Below are positions 22,656-35,302 of a DNA stretch of 64,000 nucleotides, piece after piece (within the stretch, counting starts at the first letter, position 1; each line of letters starts with the position of its first letter). The notes below the pieces were generated by a model. That model was not told where the DNA came from, searched no databases, and worked only from the letters and a program-made list of their open reading frames with translations. This DNA comes from Rhodamnia argentea. Lineage: Eukaryota; Streptophyta; Magnoliopsida; Myrtales; Myrtaceae. The DNA is taken from contig NC_063151.1 of NCBI RefSeq assembly GCF_020921035.1, forward strand, positions 33,052,934 to 33,116,933, read 5' to 3'. The position numbers and the translations under genes are program-made.

Positions 22656-25600
22656 TCATTTCTTAAAATTTATCACTGGTACAATTAAGTCCTTCCTTTA
22701 ACTTCAATTGATTTGGCTAATGGAAATGTCGGTGTGGCTCTTTGTACTATATTCTTTGTTCAATGTGGGATTGACCTTACTAAAACTTGAAACACAAAAC
22801 TAGAATGATGTTTTTTTTTTTTTTTTTCCAAATCCTAATATTTTAACCAAAACCTTAATGGAATTAGATAAAATATAGAAGGCTAATTTTCCTTTTTTTT
22901 TCCTTTTGAGAAAAGAACACGAAAAAGAAACCAAAGGTGGTAGGCCTCATCGTTGCCACCCTACCATCATCAAAAAGGGCGACGGGGGTCACTAGAGCCA
23001 TGAGGGCATGCCCATTTTGGTATTTTAAAACTTTCAGGGCACTTATTAGGGTTATAAAATATACCATCTTAAAAAGGATCTTATTAACAAGTATCTTTTA
23101 AGAAAAGTTTGTCATTTTTAATGCACGAGCTATTTCATTTTATACGTAATTAATGTATTGAAAATCAAAACGTCCCTTTACCGGATATCGTTAACGACTA
23201 TCCGGCCCAGAAGTTTAAGAGATCAAACGTCAATTTTGGGTTCATATCACCAATGATCTCTGTACTTTCAACCAAAATTGAAACATTTTCCGTACTTTTT
23301 TTTTCATTTAAATCGAATCCCTCTATTTTATTTGATTTTTGTAATTCACTATTACTCCTTCCATTTTACTTTCACTATCGTCTATTTATATTTACTGACT
23401 TGAATCAGCAGTACGAAAGTTAAATAATAAATAGTGCCCTAATAAAACCCTTCCCACCACCGATCACCGCCCTCCCCCACCGTTGGCCACTAGCTGTGCT
23501 CGACCATGTCGTTCAATGGCATCTCGCTCCGAATTGATAGCCTTGGTTGCTAGTTTGAGCTCGAACAACACTCGCGAATGTTGTGAAGCTCAGGAGCCGA
23601 AACTCTTCGTGGGAATTTAGGGTGCACAGGAGTCAACATAAAGTTTAGGAACGAGTAAAGTCAACAAAGATTACACTTGGATCTTAGCCAAAGGGCCGAG
23701 AGAGGTGTGCTTTTGGGCATGCGTAACTTGGTTTTTATTGACAATCCCTCTTACATTCTCTTCGTCCCCATTCGATATGAGACTCCCGAAGTGGCAAGGA
23801 TGCGGCGTGCATGGCTTAGCTTGGGAAAATCTTGCATAGTTCCGAGTTCTTTTTGCTCACCCTTAGTTCCTAGTTGAGCCAAAACAAGTTAAACGAGTTA
23901 ATTTGGATCAAATAATTTCCAATCCAATTACTCCGACGAATCTACTTCCTATTCATATCAGCAGGGATTTGTATTGCATGAAATGGATCAAAGCGAATTA
24001 GATGAATTAATTTAAATCAAATCGTTTTCGATATGATCCCCCATTGTCTGACGGATCTAATTATGAACAGTAAGATATTGCAGTCGAAAAAACAAGATCT
24101 TGCCTTTTAGTCCGGACATGGCCATGAGAGCTCCCCTGCCTTGATTTTTAGCCAGGAGAGGACTATCATGGCACCAGTTAAAAAGACTCTGGTCGTCCGG
24201 ATTCACGGTGAATCGAAAGCTTGGCGGAAACACTAATGCCAGTCACAATTTTCATCGACCGCACAATTTGCCAACGTTAAAGTGGGAGCATTTTGTTTTG
24301 CCTCCCCGACACACGACTGCGGCGCACGAAATACCTCACTATCTCCATTGATCCGACGCGTGCCGAAACACGAAACGTAAAAATTGTTTGTCCTTGATCA
24401 CGTGAGAGACTCGAGCTCGTATCGTGCATCTAAGCCACGCGCAGACGGACTCGTTTGCTAATTACACATTTGATGTAAAACTGTGATTTGATAGGCCGTA
24501 TCTGCCTGCAATGGATACCATTTTTTTGGGGATTAAAGATGGGTTTATGGGCTCGAGGCCTTATTATACGCTTGATTGAGAATTAAGAGGTATCTTTTCT
24601 TGCTTGCAAACAAGTCCTTAAGTGCACTCCCCAATGAGCTTTCCATTTTCTTTTAAGTCCATTATGGAGAAACGATTATTCTATTTAGACCCTTGATTAA
24701 GAATTAAGAGGTACACTTTTTTTTATTTTTACTTTTGAGTTAATTAAATTGGGTCGCACTACGTGAAATTTTTATGATTCACATTGAAGGACTCGCTTCA
24801 GTTAACTTTTTAAGAAAAATTTATCCCGGAAGCCCCTATACTTTGAGTGAGATCAAAGGAATCGGCTTCGTGCGCAAATCATGAGCTATAGCGATCAAGA
24901 ACTTTATGACTATTTTCTAGTTTATCCCCGTCGATTTTATTAGCTTTACTGTCGGCGTAAGAATTGGTTTGTACATCTACCACCGGACGATTGGCGTGTT
25001 GGATATATTTCGGCTGCAGAATTTTCTTCGAATACACAGGCGAGTCGTCCAACGGTGCACGCTCGCGAGAGCTTCGTCACACCGGCGTTGGACCGGGATA
25101 AGAGCTCGAATGCCGCCCGCGAATGATTCGAGAATCTCCTGAGAGGTCAACAGGTAAAAAAAGGATTAGCAATTGTCCTAACTCCATAGCTAACTTTTGT
25201 GTGGATCATTACACCTTTTGAAGGTGCGGGACCCCGCATCCATATTCCTAATCGAATCGAACTTGTCATGGGGAAATAGAAGAAGTTGTCTCCATTCAGA
25301 TAAAGATGTTACTACACATTGTGGTGGTAAGTGCCTAACTTCCCACTTTGTCGACGTCGAAGTAATCAATTTCTAAATATTCTAGACGTAGACGTTTTTT
25401 TTTTGTTGGGGTCAACAAAACGAATATTTTTCTATGCTTTTTTATTAGGGCCGTCAAAAAAACCCAACCAAAACCGAACTGGAATTTTCGGGCATCTTTT
25501 GTTGGGATCGAGTAGTCCCTTAGATTTCGGGCATTATAAAAGGTTCCGGTTCGATTTGGATCCAGTATTCGACCCGACCTGACCCGACAACTTGAGATAT

Positions 25601-26900
25601 AAGATGTTCGGGTTGAATCGGGTCGAGTATGTTATCCGTTTTGAATATTATGAAAATCTAAATCGAATCGAATCAAATCATTAGACGACCCTCTTTTTGA
25701 CACGGGCTAGTGCGATGGGGCTCATTGATTTGTAGTGATGGTGAAAGGATCTCGACAAAGAGGATAAAGTCAATCGGGGTTGGTTCTCCCTCGCGCTTTA
25801 ATCTTTACATTAAACTTCCCTAGGGTTTGTTCGACAAATGTCGCAAGACTCTACCTAACTGATCATCACCTTCGATGCTGATGATTGCAGCCTTTCTCCC
25901 TTTCCTAGTGCACTGCATGGAATTTGTTCTGTGGGACACGTCAACCTCTACGCAAGTGCTTCGCACACTAGCCGTCACGTTGTTTCCGTACATCAACTTC
26001 GTTTTTGGTACCTATTATTTAATGTTTAACTTTCTCTTAACTTTCACATATTTACGCGATGACAAGGTCCTAATGACATTTAGAAGAGAAGATCCATTTT
26101 GAGAAAAACGGATCCCCAATTGGGTCGTAAAAAACTTTTGAGCTTAATAGTCAAATTCTCACTGGCAGGCATCCAGAAAATGGCTCCCGTCCTTTGATTT
26201 TCATATAAAGGACGAATAAGAATACATATCATATTTAATTTCGGTTCGGATGGATCGGATATCTTTCATACGAAATTATGGGAAGATGCAATGTTTTTTT
26301 TTTTTTTTTTTTTACGAAAAATATTCTGTAACAAACTAAAGATAATAAGGTTAATTTACCGCGGTTAGTTTGTATATTATATTTAACGGAGAAGCATCCT
26401 ATCCTTACTACTTTTTCGTTTCAAACGTTGATTGGGTGCTTCAAAGATCGCCACACTCTCGACCTTACTGTGCAGATTTTTTTGTTGGAAGGCTTCTTCA
26501 TGGCAGGAAAAGAAAGGGACAAAATCCCAACTGTCGGATTCCAATTAAAAGTGAGAAAACAGGCCCCAAATGCTTGATTTACAAGCCAATCCCCTTCCCC
26601 ATAAATTAACTTTGTTCTTTGGTTCTTGGTGTATCTTTTTAATGTTTTAACCACGTTACATCATACTATGATTTTGCGGTTGTGGTTTGGCAGGGAATCA
26701 TTGCATAGGAAATTGTATGTTCATACTTCAGAAAGTATTACCGATTACTATAGTCACTTTTGGAAATATAAGTGCTTCTATAGTTAAATACCGGGAAGTG
26801 TCCCTTCTGAGGTTTAAGATTAAGTTAGCTAAATTGAAAAGTTTATGATTAAATGGGTATCCGTACAATAGGTTTAAAACTTTTTGGTAATTATCTTTAT
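22656..26900. other. Gene-poor spacer
   Basis: About 4.2 kb without recognisable genes. It contains poly(T) runs (22811-22827, 26294-26313) and short open frames with no known domain, such as a 75-codon frame at 25875-26102. The region 25440-25700 is rich in aaccga, gacccgac and related motifs of the kind found in foldback MITEs, but I could not find paired ends. Confidence 0.5.
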
Positions 26901-26904
26901 TATA

Positions 26905-27690
26905 GGGAGTCCCACTCTAATATCATATTGTGACATCCCTAGATTTAATTATTTTGCGATAATATCTGCTTTGGCTGTTCCCAAACCGAGCGTTATGATT
27001 TTGTCATTCGACGGTATGTGAGCGCTTTTCGAGGAAGTTATCCATCTTAGTGGTGCTTTCACTTGAGAACCATTAGCATGGGATTTTCAATGCTAAATGA
27101 TGCGAGGCGTCTCTTGCGATTTAATTCTAATTTTACCTGCATAATCCGGAAGCATTTTCCCCTTGTTCGGTGTACAATTTGGTTCCTCTTTGCCATCCTC
27201 AAAGCCAACCAAAAGCCTTTTTTTGTCCGGATCCTCTTGCCGTGGCGACCTTCCCGCCCTTATTAGACAGGGTTACTACAGGCCCATCAGTTTCTGCATG
27301 TTTCATCCCCAAATCCATACACCTACTAGAGAGGGCCCCACTTTGATATCGTATTGTGACATCATTGGAATAGTTCACTCGCCGAGTTATCCACTTTGAC
27401 TCGTCCTATATCGAGCCTCACAATTTAATCTTTTGGAGTTTAGATAAGCACTTTTTTAAGGAGATGAGCCTTAGTAATGCTCTCACCTAAGCATGCTTAA
27501 TATGATAGTTATAATGCTAACTGATACTGTTATGTCAAAATGAGTCCCTTTTGAATCAATTCCAATGTTGCATATAGAGTTGACGAATGTTTCTTCATGT
27601 TTGATGTGCAATTCAAGTCATTCTTACTCTCTTCGCCATGTTAGAAACAACTAAAAACCGCTCATCGTCTGGACCTTCTAGTCTTGACGA
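26905..27690. repeat. Diverged direct duplication (about 420-bp offset)
   Basis: Two old copies in the same orientation: one from about 26905, one from about 27325. Shared landmarks in order: cccactctaatatcatattgtgacat against cccactttgatatcgtattgtgacat; ggtgctttcacttgag against aatgctctcacctaag; tcaatgctaaatgatg against ataatgctaactgatac; ttcggtgtacaatttg against tttgatgtgcaattca; cctcaaagccaaccaaaagcc against atgttagaaacaactaaaaacc. This could be a degraded pair of LTRs (tgtgacat near the start) or a simple tandem duplication. Confidence 0.5.
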
Positions 27691-29730
27691 TCTCGTTTCT
27701 TATCAGATCAGGTCGTTTCAGATGGTAGGGCACGAGGAGATCAAAAGCTCATCGTTTCTCACCAAAGCCCTTCGCAGCTACATGTCGCTTCTCTATTCTT
27801 CATCCTCCTCTGCTCCACAGCCTATATCATCTTGCTCGACACCTTCCTCCATCGAGGCTCCCTGACGTCGTCCCCTCACAGCGCCGCGCTCTGCTGTTCT
27901 AGGCCGCCCTCTTCCTCCTTGATCAGTTCAACAAGAGATTAGAAGAATTTGTGTGTCCCTTGATGATGAAATGTTTAAAAGAGGCATTTTTCATGGTATA
28001 AAAATTTCCCTTTATCAGCGAAATGGTCATTCGTACACCAAGGGAGTATATTGAAGATTCGTTGGTAAAGCAAAACAGCTCAACCAAAGCGGAGAGGAGA
28101 TGTTAGGCAAGAAAGGGGACCCTTTCTCTACACACGTACCAGTACTACGTGACTAGTCCGGAAGCTCTGGATTCTCACTTGGCATCCACCATCGAGCCAC
28201 TCTGATCCAATGGGTAGATTTGGTGGCTTAGTTTAAGTCATTCTTTCTACCATCTATTGATATGCACGTGTGAGTTGTGCTGAAAAAGTCTCACATCGAA
28301 GAATTGACATGAAGTAATAAATATATACTAGTTAGCTCGTAATTAATTGACTTAGACTTTTGAGTAAATGTGGTTCCAATTGAGTATGTTGACGGGCTCG
28401 GACTTGAACTTTATAGTCATATGCTCTCGAGGTATCGAAAATGAGCTCGATGCATGTATCTATAGTTGGTAGCTAAATTTATATCCTTTTGTACTTGTAT
28501 ATTCATGTGATTCCTAAAGATTTTTATTTTCTCAAACTAAAAGGCAATGATATGTTTGTCAAGTGCACTATCGGATAAAAACATTTAAATATGTTTTGGC
28601 ATAATTTATGTTGCTTGTTGTTTATTTTATGCTTGGTGGGATTTAAGTGAAGCAAACAAAGCATGCTCTCTCTTGACAAAGAACTGCATTTTACTCGTTT
28701 TCTGAGGGGAGTCAGAGCATAGCGCTCCTCCCAAATGCTCTCGTGTCTTGCCTTCAATCAACTTCAAGGAAGACCCTGTGTTTTCAGACAGGCCATGTCA
28801 GCCTAATGTGAAACTCCTGAAATTCCCGTCTCTCACGTGGTATATATCGGATATACAATACTGACACGTACCGGGTTATTCAAGAATGTCTCATGACGTT
28901 GTTGGATTGAATTTCTTTAGTTCAAACATCCGGAATATTTGTTGGTAGTTCATATTGTCAATTAGAACCGTAGAAATGATATTTAACATCGTTGTAAATG
29001 CGAGTACTCGTTACGAATTGATGGAGTAGTCGAACCCTTGATTCATATGTGACAGATCTCGTCTCCAATTTCCGACGTTCCTCGCTCGTAATAACGGTGA
29101 ACTCGAGCGTGCCCCATTATGGATAAGAGCTTTGAAGTTCGATTCGGTGGATATGAAAATTTGGTGCAACCATGAACATCACTTACTTTGCTTTTATATA
29201 GCACTTACTTTGCTTTCAAGACCTCTCATCACCGTCCTATTTCTGAAAAAGCCATCGACATCCGATTCCAACTGAGCACGTACTAAGCCAATACAGCGGG
29301 CGGCGGGGGCGCTACTGCAACAGATTAAAACTTTCTTGCGGATTTTCGTTAATGAGGAAAAGTTGATGGGGGACGAATTGCAAAAACCTTCCTGTTGATG
29401 GGGCAAACTGCTAAAAGTCTTCAAGTTTGTGAGAACAATCTGCACTTTCGTCCCTAATGATTATGCTTGTTGCTCAACCTGGAGGAGAAATCTGAATTAT
29501 GAATTTTAAGTGCAGAATTACCTCTCTGTCTCTCTGTCTCTCTAGTCTCTGGCCTAACCATATTTATGGCTCCATTAAGAAGATGAGCGGATGTCCCTCC
29601 ATTTCTCTCGCACTAAAACCATTTCTCTCGCCCCCTGACCTTTCCCCTTCTTTGTTTGGAAGAGGAGAAGAAAAGGAAAACGAAGAGAAAAATTTGCACT
29701 TCCTTTTCTCTGCTTCGCCGCCGTCAGGAA
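27691..29730. other. Gene-poor spacer upstream of the MATE gene
   Basis: About 2 kb without recognised genes or paired repeats. Short open frames have no known domain. Confidence 0.5.
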
Positions 29731-30269
29731 GTTCTGTTCTTTTCTCTCTCCTCTCTCTCTCTCTTTCTCTGTCTCTGTCTCTGCCATAAACGTCCTCTCG
29801 CTGATATATCAGCAACTGGGCTGACCCTGTGAAAACAGAGCCTAATCGAAACCCAAATCTTTATCCTGCGGTTTCTGTCTTTGCTCTCTCTTTAGCCAAA
29901 GGTTGTCAAAACCAAAAAGTAAAGCACCTTGTTTTGCTTTCTGCTTGTCTGATGCCTCTTCTCGGTCTCTGTTTGCGCAAGCTATTTCCCTCTTCCGTGA
30001 AATAGTCGAAATTAGTACTTGGTGAGTCTTTTCTCTACTTCTTCAGCAGTCTCTCTGTATTACCTGGTTTCCAATTTCTTGCTTGTTGGTTCGTAGTTTT
30101 GTGGATTCTTTACGTTACCATTGCAAAGGACCTGCCTTTACGAATCGACGTTCTCTGATTTTGGTCTTCTTTGCACTGTTAGATTGACTCAGCTTCCTTC
30201 TTGTTTTTTCTCCGCTTGCACAGATTACATTCTGCTTTACTCGCGGGGGCTTTGATTTAATCCGAATCG
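29731..30269 (+). promoter_or_regulatory. CT-rich promoter/leader of the DTX54-like gene
   Basis: A CT-rich tract (about 29738-29783, mixed CT and TCTCTG units) lies about 500 bases before the ATG, followed by T/C-rich sequence typical of a plant 5' UTR. Such CT tracts are common near plant core promoters. The start site and any leader intron cannot be fixed from sequence. Confidence 0.4.
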
Positions 30270-32520
30270 ATGGCGGCAAAAGACGCAGATTTCTCTCCTC
30301 ACAAACTCCCCTCTCCTTCTCAGGTATAAAACCTCACGAAAGGCACCAACATTCCAGCAATAGCGAAGTTGATTCCTTTCATCCTCTTTCCTCTTTCTTC
30401 TTTCATAACAATGAACATGGAAAAAGTTGCTTCCTTTATTTATCAGGTCGTTGAAGAGCTAAAAGAACTACTAGGGATGGTGTTCCCCATCACGGCCATG
30501 AACTTACTGGCCTTCGTCCGACAAGTTGTGTCGGTCTTGTTCTTGGGTCGTCTCGGAAGCTTAGAGCTCGCAGGTAACTTTCCTCGGTTTCGTGCTCTGC
30601 CTTCAAATAATCCCATCGTGAAATGCTGTAATTTTTCATTAACGTGCTAAACTCGTGTCAATCTCGATCTGTTTTCATTTACGCTTCGATTCGTGCGAAA
30701 AGGGAAATGGACTTTCTTGCTTGCTGTGAACAGGAGGAGCACTGGCCATCGGCTTCACCAACATCACGGGCTACTCTGTTCTGGTTGGCCTCGCTTCAGG
30801 GCTCGAGCCGGTCTGCGCTCAGGCCTACGGGAGCAAGAACTGGGACCTCCTCGCCCTCTCCCTCCAACGGATGGTCCTGATCCTCCTGATCGCGATCTTA
30901 CCCATCGGCCTCTTCTGGGTCAACCTCGAGCCCATCATGATCTTCATGGGCCAGGACATGCACATCACTTCCATGGCCGCTACGTACTGCATGTACTCCC
31001 TCCCCGACCTTCTCACCAACACCCTCTTGCAGCCCCTGAGGGTGTTCCTCCGGTCCCAGTGCGTCGCCAAGCCCATGATGTACTGCTCCCTCGCTGCCGT
31101 CGCCCTCCACGTGCCGCTCAACTACGCGCTTGTGGTCGGTGCGGGGATGGGCGTGCCGGGGGTGGCAGTGGCCTCCGTGCTGACGAATGTGAACATGGTG
31201 GGGCTGATGGCTGCGTATGTGTACGTGTCGGGGCGGCGCGAGATGCGGTGGACGGCCGGGATGAGGCGGGTCTGTGAGGGGCTGGGACCGCTGATGAAGC
31301 TCGCGGTGCCAAGCTGCCTGGGTATCTGCCTGGAATGGTGGTGGTACGAGATTGTGACGGTCCTGGCGGGGTACTTGCCAAACCCCACGGCGGCGGTGGC
31401 TGCCACCGGGGTTCTGATCCAAACTACCAGCATGATGTACACTGTGCCCATGGCCCTTGCTGGTTGTGTTTCTGCCAGGGTAACTTCTTCTGTTTCTCTT
31501 ATGGACATATTACCATTTCAGAGTTGCTAAAGTTGGCGAAGTGCTTCTTTTGTCCACATTTCACTATTCCCTCTCATGCTTTTCAAAACTCCTATAATGG
31601 TTCATCTTGTTTTCGCATTTCATGCGTTATGACATCTATTCTGGAAATAGTGTCGTATGGAGTGTGCCTTGTCGGAGTCAAGCACAACATCAAAAACATA
31701 AGTTGAATCAGTGTCCGTCCCATGTTCCTCTGACGTCTCAACTTCAATGAATAAGAATCTCAGGCGCTCCTGTACTAATCATGATTATCAATGTCTTTGT
31801 AATGGATGATTAAGATCAGTCCTAGAGCGCCTAAATTACTTAGGACGATCGGTTGTCCTGTTCTTAATTGCATTCGGCAAAGGGGGGGAGGGGTGGGGCG
31901 GGGGGGGGGCATCACACATCTCAGATCAATGTTTTTATCAAAAATGATGCCAAATCCTGCAGGTAGGAAACGAGCTCGGAGCTGGCAAGCCATACAAGGC
32001 CAAATCAGCAGCCCTGGTTGCGTTGGGATGTGCATTCATTATGGCCATCATCAACATCACATGGACGACCCTCCTGAGAGAGAAATGGGCGAGCTTCTTC
32101 ACCAAAGACGAGCTGGTCACGGCGCTGGTTGCTTCCGTCATGCCCATCATGGGCCTCTGCGAGCTCGGCAACTGCCCCCAGACGACCGGGTGCGGCATCC
32201 TGCGCGGCACGGCGAGGCCCGCTGTTGGCGCCCGCATCAACCTGGGGTCGTTCTACTTCGTGGGCACCCCTGTGGCTGTGGGGCTGGCCTTCTGGCTCAA
32301 GGTGGGGTTCAGGGGGCTGTGGTTCGGGCTGCTCTCGGCTCAGGCGGCATGCGCCGTGTCCATCCTCTACGCGGTGCTGGGTTGCACCGACTGGGAAGGC
32401 GAGGCCTCGAAGGCGAAGAAGCTAACAACCGTCGAGATGGGATCCACCAACGGAGCGGCAGTCGAGAGCGCTGAGTGTGAAGAGGCTAGAGGGTTGTTGG
32501 TGAAGGGAGATCAAGTGTAA
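30270..32520 (+). CDS. DTX54: MATE family transporter, DTX54-like
   Basis: Multidrug and toxic compound extrusion transporter with twelve membrane helices. Four exons: 30270-30323, 30447-30573, 30734-31479 and 31963-32520 (stop), all GT-AG, in frame, 494 residues. The first exon encodes only a polar 18-residue tail. Diagnostic stretches: [114 protein letters not shown]. From memory these match Arabidopsis DTX54 (At1g71870) more closely than DTX50 or DTX55. The subfamily includes transporters affecting ABA, growth and CO2 responses; the substrate here is unknown. The coding exons are GC-rich compared with the introns. Intron 3 (31480-31962) contains a strong G-run tract shortly before its 3' splice site. 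Confidence 0.95.
31881..31909 (+). other. Intronic G-quadruplex motif (DTX54-like intron 3)
   Basis: A tract of G runs separated by single bases (a, t, c), with well over four runs of four or more G on the sense strand. It ends about 53 bases before the exon 4 acceptor at 31962. Confidence 0.7.
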
Positions 32521-33325
32521 GGAGTCGCACGAGCTCTTTTTGGAGGAGTGCAGCTGGAAACAGGAGAAAAAAAAACAACGTTTTTATGGGGATGGTAAGC
32601 TTCTCCGAGGTTGTTTCTTTCCAGTTCCTAAGTAATTTCTTGCCTGGGCTGAGACTTGAATCTGTAATTGCGTGGGTTATATTTGATCACCCCTGAGCTT
32701 AGCGAGTCCCTTAGACGTGGGAGCACACAAGCCTAGCAGACTTGATGTGAAATACTTGTATGAACCTAAGTAGAAACGGCGGCATCATTGCATGGATTGA
32801 AGGCAATTTCATGTCTAGATATCGTCCATAATGGATATGAGTCAATCGCGGTCTGCGGGGGATATCCCGTCATCTAAAGACGACGATTGCGTGATCCATG
32901 AACTCCAAGCTCGGTAAGAAGTTCTCTAAATTGAGATCAAGCATTGTCGTAGTCGGTCGTTGGGACTCGTCATCGCGGTAGTCTAAGTAAATTACTCGAG
33001 TTTCCTTGGAGCGCTCTCTCTTCTTCCTACTAAGCTACAAATGATTGTTCTTTGTAAATGAAAGAGAGACATGTTTGATTTTTCTCGGCCTCCTTCGAAT
33101 GGAGCATTTTTTAATGTTTGTTCTATATCAAGAACATACTTATTGTGAGCCTCCTCCGAATTGAGCAATTTTTAATTATTTTTTTCTGTATCAAGAACAT
33201 ACTTATGGTGCGGCATATAACCATTGAGGCTGCATTAACTGGATTTTGTTAGAGAATAAAGAGGTAAAATCCCCACTATGGAAAAACTGCGATTTTGAGC
33301 AAAGATGATTAGATATGATTTACTA
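32521..33325. other. Spacer downstream of the MATE gene
   Basis: 3' UTR of the MATE gene followed by intergenic DNA. Two short related strings occur about 70 bases apart near 33085-33200 (ggcctccttcgaatggagcattttt...tatcaagaacatac and gagcctcctccgaattgagcaattttt...tatcaagaacatac), a small tandem duplication. Confidence 0.55.
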
Positions 33326-33333
33326 GTTAGAAG

Positions 33334-34000
33334 TAGGGGTGAGCAAGTCGGACCGAATCGGGAACCGCCTAGACCGGGTCCCGATTCCAAAGGGCAGCTA
33401 TCTGGTTTCGGATCCTTAAAATTGAAACTGACGTATGGGTGGTCCGGTTCTCGGTTCTAAGGGGTGTAGGACCCGACCGGACCCCCCAAACCGGACCGAA
33501 AGATTTTAATTTTTTGTTAACTTCTTAGACGTAACCCTCGTGTATTTATTCTTTCCCAGCCGTCTTCTTCCCCCGCTCTCAGACTCTCATGCCTAGCCTT
33601 CTTTCCCTCTCTCATGTCTCATTGCCTCGGGGGATGAACTTGATATGCTTCCTCTCTCTAGTGCTCTGCTTCTGTGAAAAAATTACCATACTCCAGTCTC
33701 CTATATCCATAGAGCGCTCATGGACGATCATGTCCTAATTGGGTGTTGCTACATTAGCACACAGCATAAGCATAAGCTAGAGCGACCGTAGCCATCTTGT
33801 CTTTTAGTTTTCACCTTGTCTGAATGAGGGAAGACTATCCACGCTGTGGCGGTTTATCGATTCTGTTGGATCGCTCGAGAACCGGACTGGACCGATTGGT
33901 CCGATCCGGAATTCCAAAAATTGGGAATCGGGACCACCGGTCCTATGCTCAATTCTTGAGGGAAACAGGATCGGATCGGATCGAGAACCAATCATTCATG
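33334..34000. mobile_element. hAT-like non-autonomous element
   Basis: Begins TAGGGGTGAGCAAG, a common hAT-type end. The first and last 150 bases are rich in inverted copies of ggaccgaatcggga / ggttctcgatccgatcc-like units. Flanks gttagaag (33326-33333) and gctagaag (34001-34008) match 7 of 8, fitting the 8-bp target-site duplication of hAT transposases. The terminal inverted repeats themselves are poorly matched, and the middle (33540-33820) is unrelated sequence. Confidence 0.55.
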
Positions 34001-34008
34001 GCTAGAAG

Positions 34009-35302
34009 AAAAAGGAGGGAATTGGTGTGCTTGCAAATCACGATCTGTCCTTTTCTTTTGCCGGTCATTTCGCGTTGGTTATTATCTTTCCTTTTGCGAG
34101 GAATGGAATAGGAACATATTCGTATTGGCCAAATTCGTTTTGTCCCATACTAAAGTGGGCGTGGGTGCTCCTGTAGAAAGAGGCGCTTTTCAGAATGAGT
34201 GGATGGGGAAGATCACTAGTGGCTTTTGGGACTGCGACATGTCCCATTTGGGGCCCTACTTCTATTGGTTGGTCGGATTTGGCCACAGGTGGCTTCAGCA
34301 CCTCCGCCAAACACACATTTCACCATACCAATTCCTTAACTTGTTGTCCGAGAGACCCTGAATTTTTTTTTTTCCAAATAGCCACCGCGATTGACTCGGT
34401 GATCAATCGCTCGGTCTTTCTTTAACGAAATTAGGATTGATCCTAAAGGGATGAGTAGTGCCGAGATGTCTTCAAATGTACGATGGATCGAGGATGAATT
34501 GAGCGACTTATATCATGATACCGCAGCTTCTAAGGTTAACACTTATGGCAAGAAACTCTTGGCTCGTTATGTGTTTTCGTGCGAATAAACTTTACTTATA
34601 TCCTCTCCCGTGTCACTTTATTTATGAAAAGAAGAAAAGTGACCCGATCAACAGAAGATGACGAAGAGCTTTGAGCTTGGTTGCAAGTGGACAAACACAA
34701 GAGCCAAAGTCCTATTCTTGGAGCCTCCCACTTTGTTCTTTTTTTTTTGTCTGGGTGCTGAGTTGCACGCGTTCCACTGTTGGCGTCTGATTGTGAAGAT
34801 CAAGATTCAAAGAAAGCTTATTGGGTACCCGCAAGCCAGAGCAGTAAATTCATAAGCTCTTCAAAAGCTGAGGACTGGGAAAAGCGATACAGCAACGAAA
34901 CGCAAATCAAAGGGCGGGCCGATCAAAGGCCGCGGATACCCTGCTCGGATCGATTCTACCCCGAGTCGTTTTGTCTTCGAGTCCTCGATGTTTAGAGGTA
35001 GATGAATATGGCGACGGCACGATTCTACCCTCTTCAGTGGAACGATCGAGGTGACAGTACAGCTAGCGGTATCGATGAGGAAACTCGATATCTAGCTGAA
35101 AAGCGCGGCAAATTGAGGTCTACACGATCGGCTTAAAAGAGTCCTTGCATGTGGATGTTAGCACATACAAAGTCACAGTTTCAATCAATTGGAACAGATT
35201 GGTTCTAGACAATACTCGGACACCATACGATTCCGGCTACTTTCGGTGTAGTTGCTCCGGACCAACTGTGTGATGGCAACAAAACTTCATGTAACGTTTT
35301 CC
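34009..35302. other. Spacer between two transposon relics
   Basis: No convincing gene. At 34518-34535 gataccgcagcttctaag resembles the LTR-end and primer-site junction seen at 11563-11585, so a retrotransposon fragment may lie here. Open frames at 34125-34425 overlap in two frames and show no known domain. Confidence 0.45.

Noticed and set aside
25875-26102. Hydrophobic 75-codon frame in the gene-poor spacer
   Set aside because: Looks membrane-like but has no family resemblance, no exon context and no partner features.
30693-31508. Several long overlapping frames over the MATE exon 3, on both strands
   Set aside because: The MATE frame matches a known transporter end to end; the others are frame shadows in GC-rich coding DNA.
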